Assembly (NCBI GenBank): GCA_037447655.1
Contig: JBBHKE010002380.1
Location: 550,588-614,587, forward strand
Length of the DNA stretch: 64,000 nucleotides
Source: Zygnema cylindricum
Taxonomy: Eukaryota > Streptophyta > Zygnematophyceae > Zygnematales > Zygnemataceae
Reading direction: 5' to 3'
Shown: one piece after another, positions 33,899-43,341 of the stretch
Layout: each line of letters opens with the position of its first letter
Position numbering within the stretch: position 1 is the stretch's first letter
Position numbers and translations under genes: made by a program
The notes under the pieces: generated by a model
The model's database searches: none
What the model was told of the DNA's origin: nothing
What the model saw: the letters and a program-made list of their open reading frames with translations, nothing else

Positions 33899-35800
33899 CT
33901 ACCATTTCACTACCTGGTTATACTCTAAACTGATTATCTTGTTTTCTACTTTCTCTCTAACGAAGCTAAGTCTAATGTCCATGTGTTTAGCTTTAAAGTG
34001 ATGTTTAGGATTGGCAGAAATTGCAATGGTTGCCTGATTATCACAAAACACCTTTTGGACACCACTTTTAAGATGACCAAGCTCACCAAGCAAAAACTTG
34101 ACCCTCATTAATTATTTTATAGCAGAGCAAAAAGCCATCTACTCAGCCTCTATGGTGGATTGAGCAATGACATTTTCCTGCTTGCTGCTCCAGCAACAAG
34201 CCCCATCACCCACATATAATACATATCCAGATGTTTATCTCCTGATAGGAGCATCCCTATAGATGGCATCACTCCAACTGGTGATGTCACTATTGTTCCC
34301 ACCCAAATGCAACCATAGATCTGTAGTCCCTATGAGATGTATAAAGACTCTCTTAGCTACCTCCCAATCCTTGTTAGTGCGAGCATTTAGATCCCTACTT
34401 AGTACTCCTACAGCTGCGGCTAAATCGAGGCGGGTACAATTCATAAAATAGATTAGGCTGCCCACTACTTGCCAATAGGGAATTGTCTACATAAATATTT
34501 TCTCTGCAATGCCTAATCCATCATCCTAGATTATAACTCCCTTTTTGACACTCCCATCACTTCCCTTCTTTAGTTACATGGGAGTGGTATAACTATTAGC
34601 CGTGTCCACTTGGAATCTCTCTAACATGTTTCCAATGGCTTCTTTCTAAGTAAACCTTATTATCTTTCGATCTTTGTCTCTCTCTACCTGAATTCCCATA
34701 ATATACCTTGCTTCTCCCATATCCTTCATCTCAAATCTACCTTTTAGATCAGTTTTTAACATATTAATATTATCAATGGATTTACTTAAAACAAGCAAAT
34801 CATCAATATAAATTGCAATAAAAATAATTCCTTCCTCATCTTCAAACAAATAATTAAAGTGATCTGAGCTCATCCGAATATATCCCAAACCTGTGAGAAA
34901 CTCATCAAGCTTCTTATTCTATTGCCAAAGCGCTTGTTTTAGCCCATACAAAGATTTCATCAATCGTCATACCTTACTCTCCTCCCCTTGCTCCACAAAT
35001 CCTTTCGGCTGTAGTATAAAAATCTCCTTTTCCAAGTCTCCATGTAGAAAGGCCGTTTTGATGTCCATTTGATGTACTTCCATGTCTTCTGCTACCGCCA
35101 AACTGAAAAGTATCCGGACCCAAAGAAACTTAACGACTGGGGAAAATGTCTCTTCGTAGTCAATTCCCTCTTTCTGATTAGATCCTTTCGCCACTAACCG
35201 AGCCTTATAACGCTCTATGGTGTTATCCGGGTTGAGTTTCTACTTAAATACCCACTTACACCTAATTGGTTTTCGTGTCAAGAGGACAATCCACTAATTC
35301 CCATGTATCGGCCACCATAATTGAGGCCATCTCCTCATTAATGGTTGTCTTCCACCGATTTCTCTCAAGAAAAGTCATTGCCTCATTATAAATTTTAGTT
35401 TCATCGAGGTGATACAGTTTGGTTACCTTATTGTTAACTTGTCTCTCTTGCAATCTTTTGCTGCTTCTTTTTCCTCCCTCAAACTTGGTTGCAGGAATAG
35501 ATGGCTCCTTTGGATTCTTCGGAACTGTTTCTACTTCTCCCCTATCCATTGATTCCGGATAGATTTCCACCATGTCTTCCGCTTTGGTTGGAGTTGGTAC
35601 TAGGGGTTCCACATTTGGGTCCTTCTCGATCTGATCTGTACTTGCAAGATCATCATCTTCTTGAATTCCTAGATAGTAAGGAAGCTCAAAGTCATCAAAA
35701 TTTTTGGACTCAAATCAGATTCAGACCATATTTGTATGCTTAAAGGGATCTATAGATTTCCCATCATCCATAACCACTAGATGCTTCACTACGATTATAT
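33899..35800 (-). pseudogene. copia RT-RNase H of the composite element
   Basis: From high to low coordinates: a linker with SSKRLQERQ and a TWELVDCP-like block (35260-35610), RT motifs KEGIDYEETFSPVVK and MDIKTAFLHGDLEKEIF (34967-35194), catalytic IAIYIDDLLVLSK (34646-34888), FEMKDMGEARYIMGIQVER, a CTRLDLAAAVGVLSR block (34235-34465), then RNase H with CDNQATIAIS and HFKAKHMDIR (33899-34108). The family order is normal. Stops and frame changes between blocks mean it is dead. The integrase that should precede it is missing; the nested element starts at 35814. Confidence 0.85.
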
Positions 35801-35813
35801 CTTTGTTGTGATT

Positions 35814-36935
35814 TGAAAACTTTAGTACTCAGTAAATGGGTCAATGAGAGAGGGATTAGTACTTAGAATATTTTTTAGCGTAAACAATGCAGCACTGACC
35901 AATAATAGTGTTACAGTAGTATAAGGATAAAAGAGTGTACCATACTTCTACAGGGACACGCGTCGGCATATGAGGACTTTGCAGGTATTTTGGAATGGCG
36001 CCGACACTCACATACACGTGTCGCATATCGAACGAGCAAATTCACAGAATCGAACGGACGAAGTTTTCCGGAAAATGTACTGTACGAAATCAGTATGGAA
36101 CGCTGATTCGAATCGTGTCGACGAACGCGATTCGTCCACAGCGAAGATTTACTTTACATCTAACGGCGATCCGCGAATTCGGAGCTGACTTGTACGGACG
36201 CTTGGACGGATTAGCAAATTGCTGACTAAGCAAGTGACACAATTTATGTACGGCTCCTATTTGTAAATATCTGAAACAACGTTAATTTGAATGTAGTGAA
36301 TTACTTTTTAGTGTTGCAATTGTGAAATTAGATAAAAGTCATAATTAGGGTTTGGACGTTCCTCCGGTACAGTAGATGTACCGTTGACATACATTGTCAT
36401 TATTTGAGTACAGTAATAAATTACACGTGTAGCTATTTATTAGTTTAGGGCTCAGTAGATAACTTTGTGAGTATAAACTTGTAGGACTTAGTTTATTCTA
36501 GAATCAGCTGAATTTATCAAGGTAATGGCAGACTGTTTTTCTGCATCTTTAACCTGTCAGTGTGATCACTCTGGTTGATATCCGGATATGAAACTTTGTG
36601 TGTATGTTCTATGATATAGAAACTATATGGTTGTGTAGTTTCATTTTGTTTTGATGTTTCTGTAGAATTGTGTGAGAGACTTACTTAATTGGTTAGTTTG
36701 ATAAGCTGTCAGCTGTTTTTAGGAAACTCTGGAGCTCATAACTTGTGGATCCCTTGGTGGATTTGGCTGCTACTTTGAGAGGTCACAGTGTTTAAGATAT
36801 AATGCATATTGGTGCAGTTTCAGCTGCTTTTGATTACTGTGGAGTAATCTATTCTGTCTGAAACACAATTGTTTTGAGGTAGTCTGTGGGTGTCTTCCGT
36901 GAGTAATCCATGGCTGAAATAGGCTATGGATAACA
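35814..36935 (+). repeat. 5' LTR of the gag-only element
   Basis: 1,122 bp, TG...CA. Lacks the ~280-bp extra block present in the 3' LTR between about 39380 and 39670. Confidence 0.85.
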
Positions 36936-36949
36936 GGTTATGGGCCCAC
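36936..36949 (+). promoter_or_regulatory. PBS complementary to the anticodon loop of tRNA-iMet
   Basis: GGTTATGGGCCCAC is the reverse complement of GTGGGCCCATAACC, the anticodon stem-loop of plant initiator tRNA-Met (sequence recalled from general knowledge). It starts immediately after the LTR. The ATG inside it (36940) is the gag start codon. Confidence 0.75.
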
Positions 36950-37437
36950 GCCCATGGCTACCCATATTTGATGGATCTAACTATTACTACTGGAAGAGTG
37001 TACTCGAGAGCTACTTCGAGATGGTGGAGCTAATGGATGTGGTGGATGGAACTTTGGCTGAAACATCAAGTGGATGGGAGACAAAGAACCGTGAGTGTCT
37101 AAGGGTTATCAAGAACTCCTTGACGGAGAAACTGGTAATGCCATACCTTAAGATGAAAAATGCAGCTGAACTATGGAAATGTGTAGAATGTAGGTATTTT
37201 GAAACTTCTTTGTATCATTGGTTTAGTAGCGCCACTAAACTTTTTGGATATAAGTATATAGGCGGAAGCATGGTGGAGTATTGTACTGGTATAGAAAGAT
37301 TATTTGCAGAAAATACTTTGGCAGGAGGAAGCTTTACAGATGCACAACAGGTTGTCTTATTAATGAGAGGCTTACCTAGTGACTATAGAAATGCATCAAA
37401 TAGACTCACTCAAATTAAAAAAAGGATTGGAACTTAA
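36940..37437 (+). CDS. Copia-type Gag, N-terminal part
   Basis: 165 codons. PIFDGSNYYYWKSVLESYF at the start matches the copia gag opening (L.G.NY..W); CRYFETSLYHWFSSATKLF and MVEYCTGIERLF, then VVLLMRGLPSDY, match the UBN2-like capsid region (usual wording VLLGLPxSY). It ends at TAA 37435 just after an A7 run (37417-37423), and the protein continues in the -1 frame. It would form the capsid particle that packages element RNA. The start is the ATG in the PBS; the next Met is far inside the domain. One homopolymer slip separates it from the zinc-knuckle part. Confidence 0.8.
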   Translation: MGPRPWLPIFDGSNYYYWKSVLESYFEMVELMDVVDGTLAETSSGWETKNRECLRVIKNSLTEKLVMPYLKMKNAAELWKCVECRYFETSLYHWFSSATKLFGYKYIGGSMVEYCTGIERLFAENTLAGGSFTDAQQVVLLMRGLPSDYRNASNRLTQIKKRIGT

Positions 37438-37439
37438 GC

Positions 37440-37709
37440 ATGGGAATCCGCATAGTGTTAGATGAAGAAGATAGTAAAAAGATCTTTGAAAGGAATATGG
37501 AGGTTTTTAAGTCACAGTTTCAGAAAATTAGAGGTAACAGTATGTCCGGAAATGGACCAAAAAATTGTTTTTATTGTAATGATTTAGGACATACCTTCAG
37601 GGTATGTCCATCATATAAAAGTGCATGTTTTACAGGAAAAAATTCAGAGATGAATGGGACAACAACCAAGTTCGTCCCTCAACAAGGAGGGAAACAAGTG
37701 CGTTTATGA
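37440..37709 (+). CDS. Gag C-terminal part with CCHC zinc knuckle
   Basis: Continuation of Gag in the -1 frame. A DEEDSKKIFERN-like helix precedes CFYCNDLGHTFRVC (37566-37607), a perfect CX2CX4HX4C knuckle that binds RNA during packaging. Its own ATG at 37440 lies right after the upstream stop, so it could be made by frameshifting at A7, by re-initiation, or be a broken frame. The intact knuckle argues for recent activity. Confidence 0.7.
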   Translation: MGIRIVLDEEDSKKIFERNMEVFKSQFQKIRGNSMSGNGPKNCFYCNDLGHTFRVCPSYKSACFTGKNSEMNGTTTKFVPQQGGKQVRL

Positions 37710-37800
37710 GTGAGGAACAAGACTTGACCGATGATAGAAGACTTACACCTTCCGTTGACGAATTTGTTTACTTACCGACTGTCTATGTTTTTCGGAATAT

Positions 37801-38367
37801 ATGGTGAAAGAGGAAGAAAAGGGAAAGTTTGTTGCCACAGAAAATGGAGTGGAGGAAGAGGTAACAGAAAAGGATTTTTCTACTGTTAATCCCTTTGATG
37901 GCAGATTGATAAGTGACACAAACTTACGAAAAGAAAAAGTTACCGAAATATGGGGAGTTGAAGAGAGTGAAGGGCACCTGAAAGTAGAAGTGGAAGGAAC
38001 TCAAAATAGTGTGGTTATCAAAGATTGTGTGGAGAAAGAAGAGAGTGAAAAAGACTTGGTGTTTGTGAGTCTTTCTTGTGATAAATTAGTGTGTGAAAAT
38101 GACTTACAAGGAGATGAGATTCTTGAAGAAAGGGGAGTAAAAGATAGTGAAGTACACTTAAAATTGGATGCAGAATATTCTTTAGGCATAAAGAATTCTG
38201 AACTGAAAACAAAGCTTAGAGAAGGGCAAAGAGAAGAGGAGGAGAAAAGTAGAGTAAAAGAGGAAGATGATGAGAGAGAAAATGGTGAATTAACACAAGA
38301 TGGGGAATTAACACCAGAAGTGGAAAATATTGTGGATTTAAAATTAATGAACTCAGCAAAGATCTGA
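37801..38367 (+). CDS. Acidic Glu/Lys-rich ORF in the pol position
   Basis: 188 codons, rich in Glu, Lys, Asp and Val with no known domain. Two diverged repeats are visible: EKDFSTVNPFDGRLISDTNL...GHLKVEVEG and EKDLVFVSLSCDKLVCENDL...VHLKLDAEY, period about 55 residues. The tail is KLREGQREEEEKSRVKEEDDERENG. It sits where protease should start. An ORF overlapping in another frame (37625-37807) links it to gag. May be a captured host fragment or an element-specific accessory protein; function unknown. Confidence 0.5.
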   Translation: MVKEEEKGKFVATENGVEEEVTEKDFSTVNPFDGRLISDTNLRKEKVTEIWGVEESEGHLKVEVEGTQNSVVIKDCVEKEESEKDLVFVSLSCDKLVCENDLQGDEILEERGVKDSEVHLKLDAEYSLGIKNSELKTKLREGQREEEEKSRVKEEDDERENGELTQDGELTPEVENIVDLKLMNSAKI

Positions 38368-39046
38368 TAGAAATTGTTAGGAAAATGAGGCTAAGAAAGG
38401 AAGTTTATCAGTGGGGAAAAAGTCATAAAATGGAGGAATATGGAAAATAAGGAAAAATATTAGGAAGAAGAAAAAGCAACTAAATGAAAAAGGGATCAGA
38501 ATGAAAAATTTTAAAATATATACACTTAAGGGGAGTAGCAGATTTACGGAAAAAGACCAAAAATTTGTGAGGAAATCCACATGTTTTAGGGGAAATGGGA
38601 AGACAAACCATGGCAAAAATTTAAACTCTGTGAGGAGACCAGAATGTAGTAAGAGATCAAGAAGAAGATATAGATTAAGGAAGACGAGCTGGAGAAGAAA
38701 CCAGCTCATTAGGCGACCACACAAAGGACCGGAAAAAGGCATTTTTGAAGAGGAAAACTGACACCTTCAAAGGGAAAATTCATTGTTTAAACGGGGGATA
38801 TGTTGGAGAGATTGGTATGGTGACTAAACACCAGACAAAACCTTAGAGTTACCAGTACATGATTGCTTAAAACTAAAACATCCAAAACTTAGGAGGAGTG
38901 TTGTTTTTGTAAAGTTTTGGATGTTTAGTAGTGAAGGTTGTGAGAGGGAATATCCGAACTAAGAGTATTTTTCTTATCCTTGCTTTAGTATATACTTGAA
39001 TTACAGTAGACAGTTCTGTAAACTGAGTGAAGTACTGAGTCAAAAG
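38368..39046 (+). other. Non-coding interior of the gag-only element
   Basis: A-rich with short Lys/Arg-rich frames. A G-rich TTTAAACGGGGGATATGTTGG at 38787 resembles a second polypurine tract followed by TGTTGG, perhaps a relic of a former 3' LTR boundary. Confidence 0.4.
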
Positions 39047-39057
39047 TTTTAGGGGAG

Positions 39058-40466
39058 TGTTGTGATTTGAAAACTTTAGTACTCAGTAAATGGGTCAGTG
39101 AGAGAGGGATTAGTACTTAGAATATTTTTTAGTGTAAACACTTTCAGCATTGACCACTAATAGTGTTACAGTAGTATAAGGATAAAAGAGTGTACCGTAC
39201 TTCTACAGGGACAGGCGTCGGCATATGAAGACTTTGCAGGTATTTTGGAATGGCGTCGACACTCACATACACGTGTCACATATCGAACGAGCAAATTTGC
39301 AGAATCGGACGGACGAAGTTCTCCGGAAAATGTATTGTACGAAATCAGTATGGAACGTTGATTCGAATCGTGTCGACGGACGCGATTTGTATGGGACCAC
39401 AAGCGACAAAACATGCCGTAAGCACTCAGGTGTTTCGTACCGCACAGCAACAGTCGGCTTGACGTATATGAACTATGCTACAATACACGACAAGCGGCGA
39501 AACATGCCGTAAGCACTCAGGTGTTTCGTACCGCACAGCAACAGTCGGCTTGACGTATATGAACTATGCTACAATACACGACAAATAATAAACGGCGGAT
39601 ACGAATAGAGTCGACAGAATCGATTCGAAATGGGACCATATTGGGATAGTGATATGGACGCGTGTCGTCCACGGCGAAGATTTACTTTACATCTAACGGT
39701 GATCTGTGAATTCAAAGCTGACTTGTACGGACGCTTGGAAGGATTAGCAAATTGCTGACTAAGCAAGTGACACAATTTATGTACGGCTCATATTTGTAAA
39801 TATCTAAAACAACGTTAATTTGTATGTAGTGAATTACTTTTTAGTGTTGCAATTGTGAAATTAGATAAAAGTCATAATTAGGGTTTGGACGTACCCTTGG
39901 TACAGTAGATGTACCGTTGACGTACATTGTCTTTATTTGAGTACAGTAATAAATTACACGTGTAGCTATTTTATTAGTTTAGGGCTCAGTAGATAACTTT
40001 GTGAGTATAAAACTTGTAGGACTTAGTTTATTCTATTATCAGCTTAATTTATCAAAGTAACGGCAGACTGTTTTTTTGCATCTTTGACTTGTCAGTGTAA
40101 TCACTCTGATAGATATCTGGATATGAAAATTTGTGTGTATGTTCTATAATACAGAAACTATTTGTTTATGTAGTTTCAATCTGTTCTGATGTTTTTGTAG
40201 AATTATGTGAGGAGTCTACCTGTTTAGTTTGGTAAGCTGTTAGATGTTTTTTGGAAACTCTGCAGCTCATATCTTTTGGATGCCTTGATGGATTTGGCAG
40301 TAACTTTGAGAGGTTATAGTGTTTAAGATACACTGCAAACTGGTGCAGTTTAAGCTGTTTTTGATTATTGTGAAGTAATCTGTGTTTTTTGAAACACAAC
40401 TATTTTGAGGTAGTATGTGGGTGTCTTCTGTGAGTAATCCATGGCTGAAATAGGCCAAGGACAACA
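39058..40466 (+). repeat. 3' LTR of the gag-only element, expanded
   Basis: 1,409 bp. Matches the 5' LTR but contains about 280 bp more, including a 91-bp tandem duplication (39400-39490 and 39491-39581) with CATGCCGTAAGCACTCAGG in each unit. Confidence 0.85.
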
Positions 40467-40910
40467 ATCAACTCTTTCACAGCAAAATAATAGGCCATAT
40501 ACTCAGCCTCCATAGTATACTAAGCAACCACCTTTTGTTGCTTGTTGCTCCAACATCAAGCACCTTTCCCCCACATAGAACACATACCCAGAAGTGCATC
40601 TTCTCATAGATGCATCTCCATAACTAGCATCACTCTAAGTAGTGATATCAGTGAGCTTCCCTCCCAAATGCTACCATAACTCTCTAGTTCCCACCAGATA
40701 TCTCATTAATCTCTTGGCCGCCTCCGAGTCTCTCTTTCTATGATCATTAAGACTCCTACTGAGTACTCCAACGGTTGCCGCTATGTCCAGCCATGTATAG
40801 TTCATAAATTATATTAGAATTCCTACATCTTGCTTTTAAGCGATATACTTCATAAACTCTCTCTTGTGGACTAATTTGATCATGTAAGATTATCACTCCT
40901 CCCTCTATGA
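40467..40910 (-). pseudogene. Second copia RT/RNase H fragment
   Basis: Aligns by eye with 34115-34560: ACTCAGCCTCCATAGT, the CTTGTTGCTCCA block and the GAGTACTCC block all recur in the same order. It is therefore an additional, partial RT-RNase H segment, fused directly to protease sequence at about 40910 with integrase missing. Confidence 0.75.
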
Positions 40911-40929
40911 AATTTTGTGGTCTCCATTG

Positions 40930-41330
40930 ACCCACAGAATGAGCAGCCTATGTAAAGCCTCTAGGATAATATTTGCCCCTTCTACTTTCCCGCTGAATAA
41001 GCGCCGCCCAGGCACACAAATATTCTGACCACTCCAAGACGGATGTTTTCCTTTCCACTAAGACTTTCAGATATACCGATCCTACCATAGTAGTAGTGAC
41101 TACCCTCCCATCCCCATACTCTATCTCTACAATGGGAATCTTTCTCATCTTGATGAATAGGTGTTTGTCCTTACACATGTGCATGGAGGCATTCAAATCA
41201 ACAATCCATCCTCCTTCGACTTTTAATCCTCCGAAAGCACATTTTTTCGTTCGAAGAATTTCGACCTCGGTCTTCGCCTCCAACTCCTCATCCGGCAAGA
41301 GATCATCGTCCTCGTCCTCCGATTCCTCCT
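40930..41330 (-). pseudogene. copia protease region
   Basis: Minus-strand frame with GWIVDLNASMHMCKDKHLF and VEIEYGDGRVV, matching the copia protease site W-I-L-D-S-G-A-S-x-H-M. The catalytic D-S/T-G is D-L-N here, so it is inactive. Confidence 0.8.
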
Positions 41331-41399
41331 CGTGTACCTAAGTCACAAGAGCCTTTTACTTTCCTCTTAGAGGTCCAATGATCTGCGCCTCTTTCAACG

Positions 41400-42320
41400 G
41401 AAGTTCGGTCAGCATAGTGCACTCCACAAAATAGTGCCCTGGTTTCTTACAAAAATGAAACAAACCCTTGGGAGCCCTCGATCCGAACTCATCGGTCTGA
41501 TTTTTCTCCCCCCCCCCCTCAATAATTTCCTACTAGTTTCTTATAATCCTTGTTCCTCTAATCGGTCCCACTTATTAAGGCTTGCCCACTCTTTCCTCCC
41601 CTTCAGATCTCAATCGTGTCCTTTTGAACGAGAATCATCTCTACCACTGAATTCCATATCCACTTTGAGTTCGGCAAGTCCTGGACACGGTTGACTATGT
41701 TCTCGAACTCATTTGGTAACTTCATGAGCAAGCAGTTAACCTTCATCTTTTAGTTTCAACCTGTCGAACACTCTCTAGGTCTATAAAAAGTGTTGCGAGC
41801 TCATTACAAAAATTGAACATCTTCCCCTTTTTGTATACATATGCGACAATTTTCAGATCAGCCAACTGTTATTGCTGAATAGTTCCACTTTGGTACATCT
41901 CTGTGAGAGCCACCCAAAGCTCCGATACCCTCTCTGCCTGCAAATGAGGAGATGCAAGCCCTTGAGTAGATGGCAGAGGATAAAGTGCTTTGCCGCCCTA
42001 TTGTTGTAGTCCCAAGTATGAGTATCATTCTCTTTATTCCTCCGAATAGGTGACATGATTGCCGAACCGGTTGCTATCAGTGTGATCGTCTCCTTCTCCT
42101 TTCCTTTGACCACCACCTCCCTTTCTTTTGTCTCCTCCATTGGAGATGGATTTACATCTCTGGTGAATTTGTTTCCTCCAAACCCTAGAGGGGTGCTAAG
42201 AATAGATGGACGCCTCACTCGTCCACTCACTATTCCCTAAAACCTTTTTTCCCATAGAGCTTCAATCATCATACTTTCTTAGTATTTGAAGCCAGTTCCA
42301 TTAAATATGGACACCCTAGA
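41400..42320 (-). pseudogene. copia gag of the composite element
   Basis: Minus-strand blocks: a start near the PBS, HTWDYNNRAAKHFILCHLL (41853-42230) typical of the capsid region, and a zinc knuckle FHFCKKPGHYFVEC near 41425-41465 in which the first Cys of CX2CX4HX4C is Phe. Stops and frameshifts present. Confidence 0.7.
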
Positions 42321-42322
42321 GT

Positions 42323-42336
42323 GTGGGCCCATTACC
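42323..42336 (-). promoter_or_regulatory. PBS of the composite copia (tRNA-iMet anticodon loop)
   Basis: GGTAATGGGCCCAC on the minus strand, 13 of 14 complementary to the initiator tRNA-Met anticodon stem-loop, directly after LTR B. It also contains an ATG in the position used as gag start in the nested element. Confidence 0.65.
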
Positions 42337-42595
42337 TACAACTGTGACCTCTATAGGGCCTTAGAGTAGGCAACTCACACAAAGCCTCTAGGATAACCCT
42401 GATCCCTTTGTGTTTCAGCAAAAAAAACTGCCACCCTAGCAAACACAAACTCTAACAACCTTCACCCCTATGAAGGCAAGACTCCCCAGAGTCAATAGCA
42501 AAAGGAATCTATGAATTTGCTCCCCTAAGCAGTAAGTTATGGTGGGTCAAATTTGACATTTTTTACACAAGTTCTCTCAAAGAGAGGGTCCTATC

Positions 42596-43341
42596 CAGAG
42601 GTCGCAAAAGTCAAAAATTTCATACCCGAAACTGACCGTTTTTTTTTTCAAAATCTGAGTAACCAACGCGCGACCGAGTTTTTTCACGCTCCAAAATTGT
42701 TAACTGAAACCGACCATGGTTTACGAAAAAAAAAAAATAACCGAATCTTGATTTTTCGCAACTAACCGTGCCCGCCCGTAACCGAAAAAGTACAAAATTA
42801 ATCAATGTACGACGGAATAAGCCAATAATTCCGATTTGTCGCGTTCCCTAAGATTTGCGAAATGAATAGTGTTACTATCGTCTCAGATTTGCGACGCTTT
42901 GTCGCGTTCCCTAAGATTTGCGAAATGAATAGTGTACTACTGTTTCATATTTGCGACGCTTTGCCGGGTTGCCTAAGATTTGCGAAATGAATATTGTACT
43001 ACAATGTCAGATTTGCGAGGCTTTGTCGCGTTCCATAAGATTTTCGAAATGAATATTGTACTACCGTGTCAAATTTGCAACGCTAATCATGGTGTCACGT
43101 ACTTCCACGATGCCAACGAGTACAAAGTACAAGAATGTTGGATTATAGGGACAGTACAAAATTTTCATTTTTTTTTGTTTTTTGGTTGACCGACCGTAAC
43201 CGATTGTTTTTTTTTTCTTGGTAAATCAACCGACCGTAACCGCCCGACCCCCAAAATTTGGCAACCGAATCCGTTCCGGATCCGGCGCGGGCGGTCGGTT
43301 AACGGTCGGTCACGGTTTCGGTTGACCGTTTGCGACCTCTG
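42596..43341. mobile_element. hAT-like element, 746 bp, in LTR B
   Basis: Perfect 13-bp TIRs CAGAGGTCGCAAA and TTTGCGACCTCTG; flanks GTCCTATC (42588-42595) and GTCTTATC (43342-43349), an 8-bp TSD with one mismatch. LTR A shows the empty site. No transposase ORF. The interior has four ~62-bp tandem units and arms rich in AACCG/CGGTC words. Confidence 0.9.
42835..43082. repeat. Four 62-63-bp tandem repeats in the hAT element
   Basis: AAGATTTGCGAAATGAATA recurs with starts near 42850, 42913, 42975 and 43037 (the last as TTTTCG). Each unit also has TTTGTCGCGTTCC and ATTTGCGACGC. Confidence 0.85.

Larger units (their letters stand above)
35814..40466 (+). mobile_element. Gag-only LTR retrotransposon nested in the composite copia
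   Basis: 5' LTR 35814-36935 (TGTTGTGATTTG ... GGATAACA) and 3' LTR 39058-40466 (same start, ... GGACAACA). The PPT TTTTAGGGGAG is at 39047-39057. The PBS GGTTATGGGCCCAC begins at 36936. The 2.1 kb interior encodes a copia-type gag with zinc knuckle and an acidic ORF, but no protease, integrase or RT, so it is non-autonomous. Flanking 5-mers are ATCTT and ATCAA, a poor TSD match. Orientation is opposite to the host copia. Confidence 0.85.

Noticed and set aside
38787-38806. Start of the 3' LTR of the gag-only element at a G-rich tract
   Set aside because: Direct comparison with the 5' LTR places the LTR start at 39058, after TTTTAGGGGAG.
42835-43082. CRISPR-like array of four units
   Set aside because: Whole 62-bp units are tandem copies inside a hAT-like element; no spacers.
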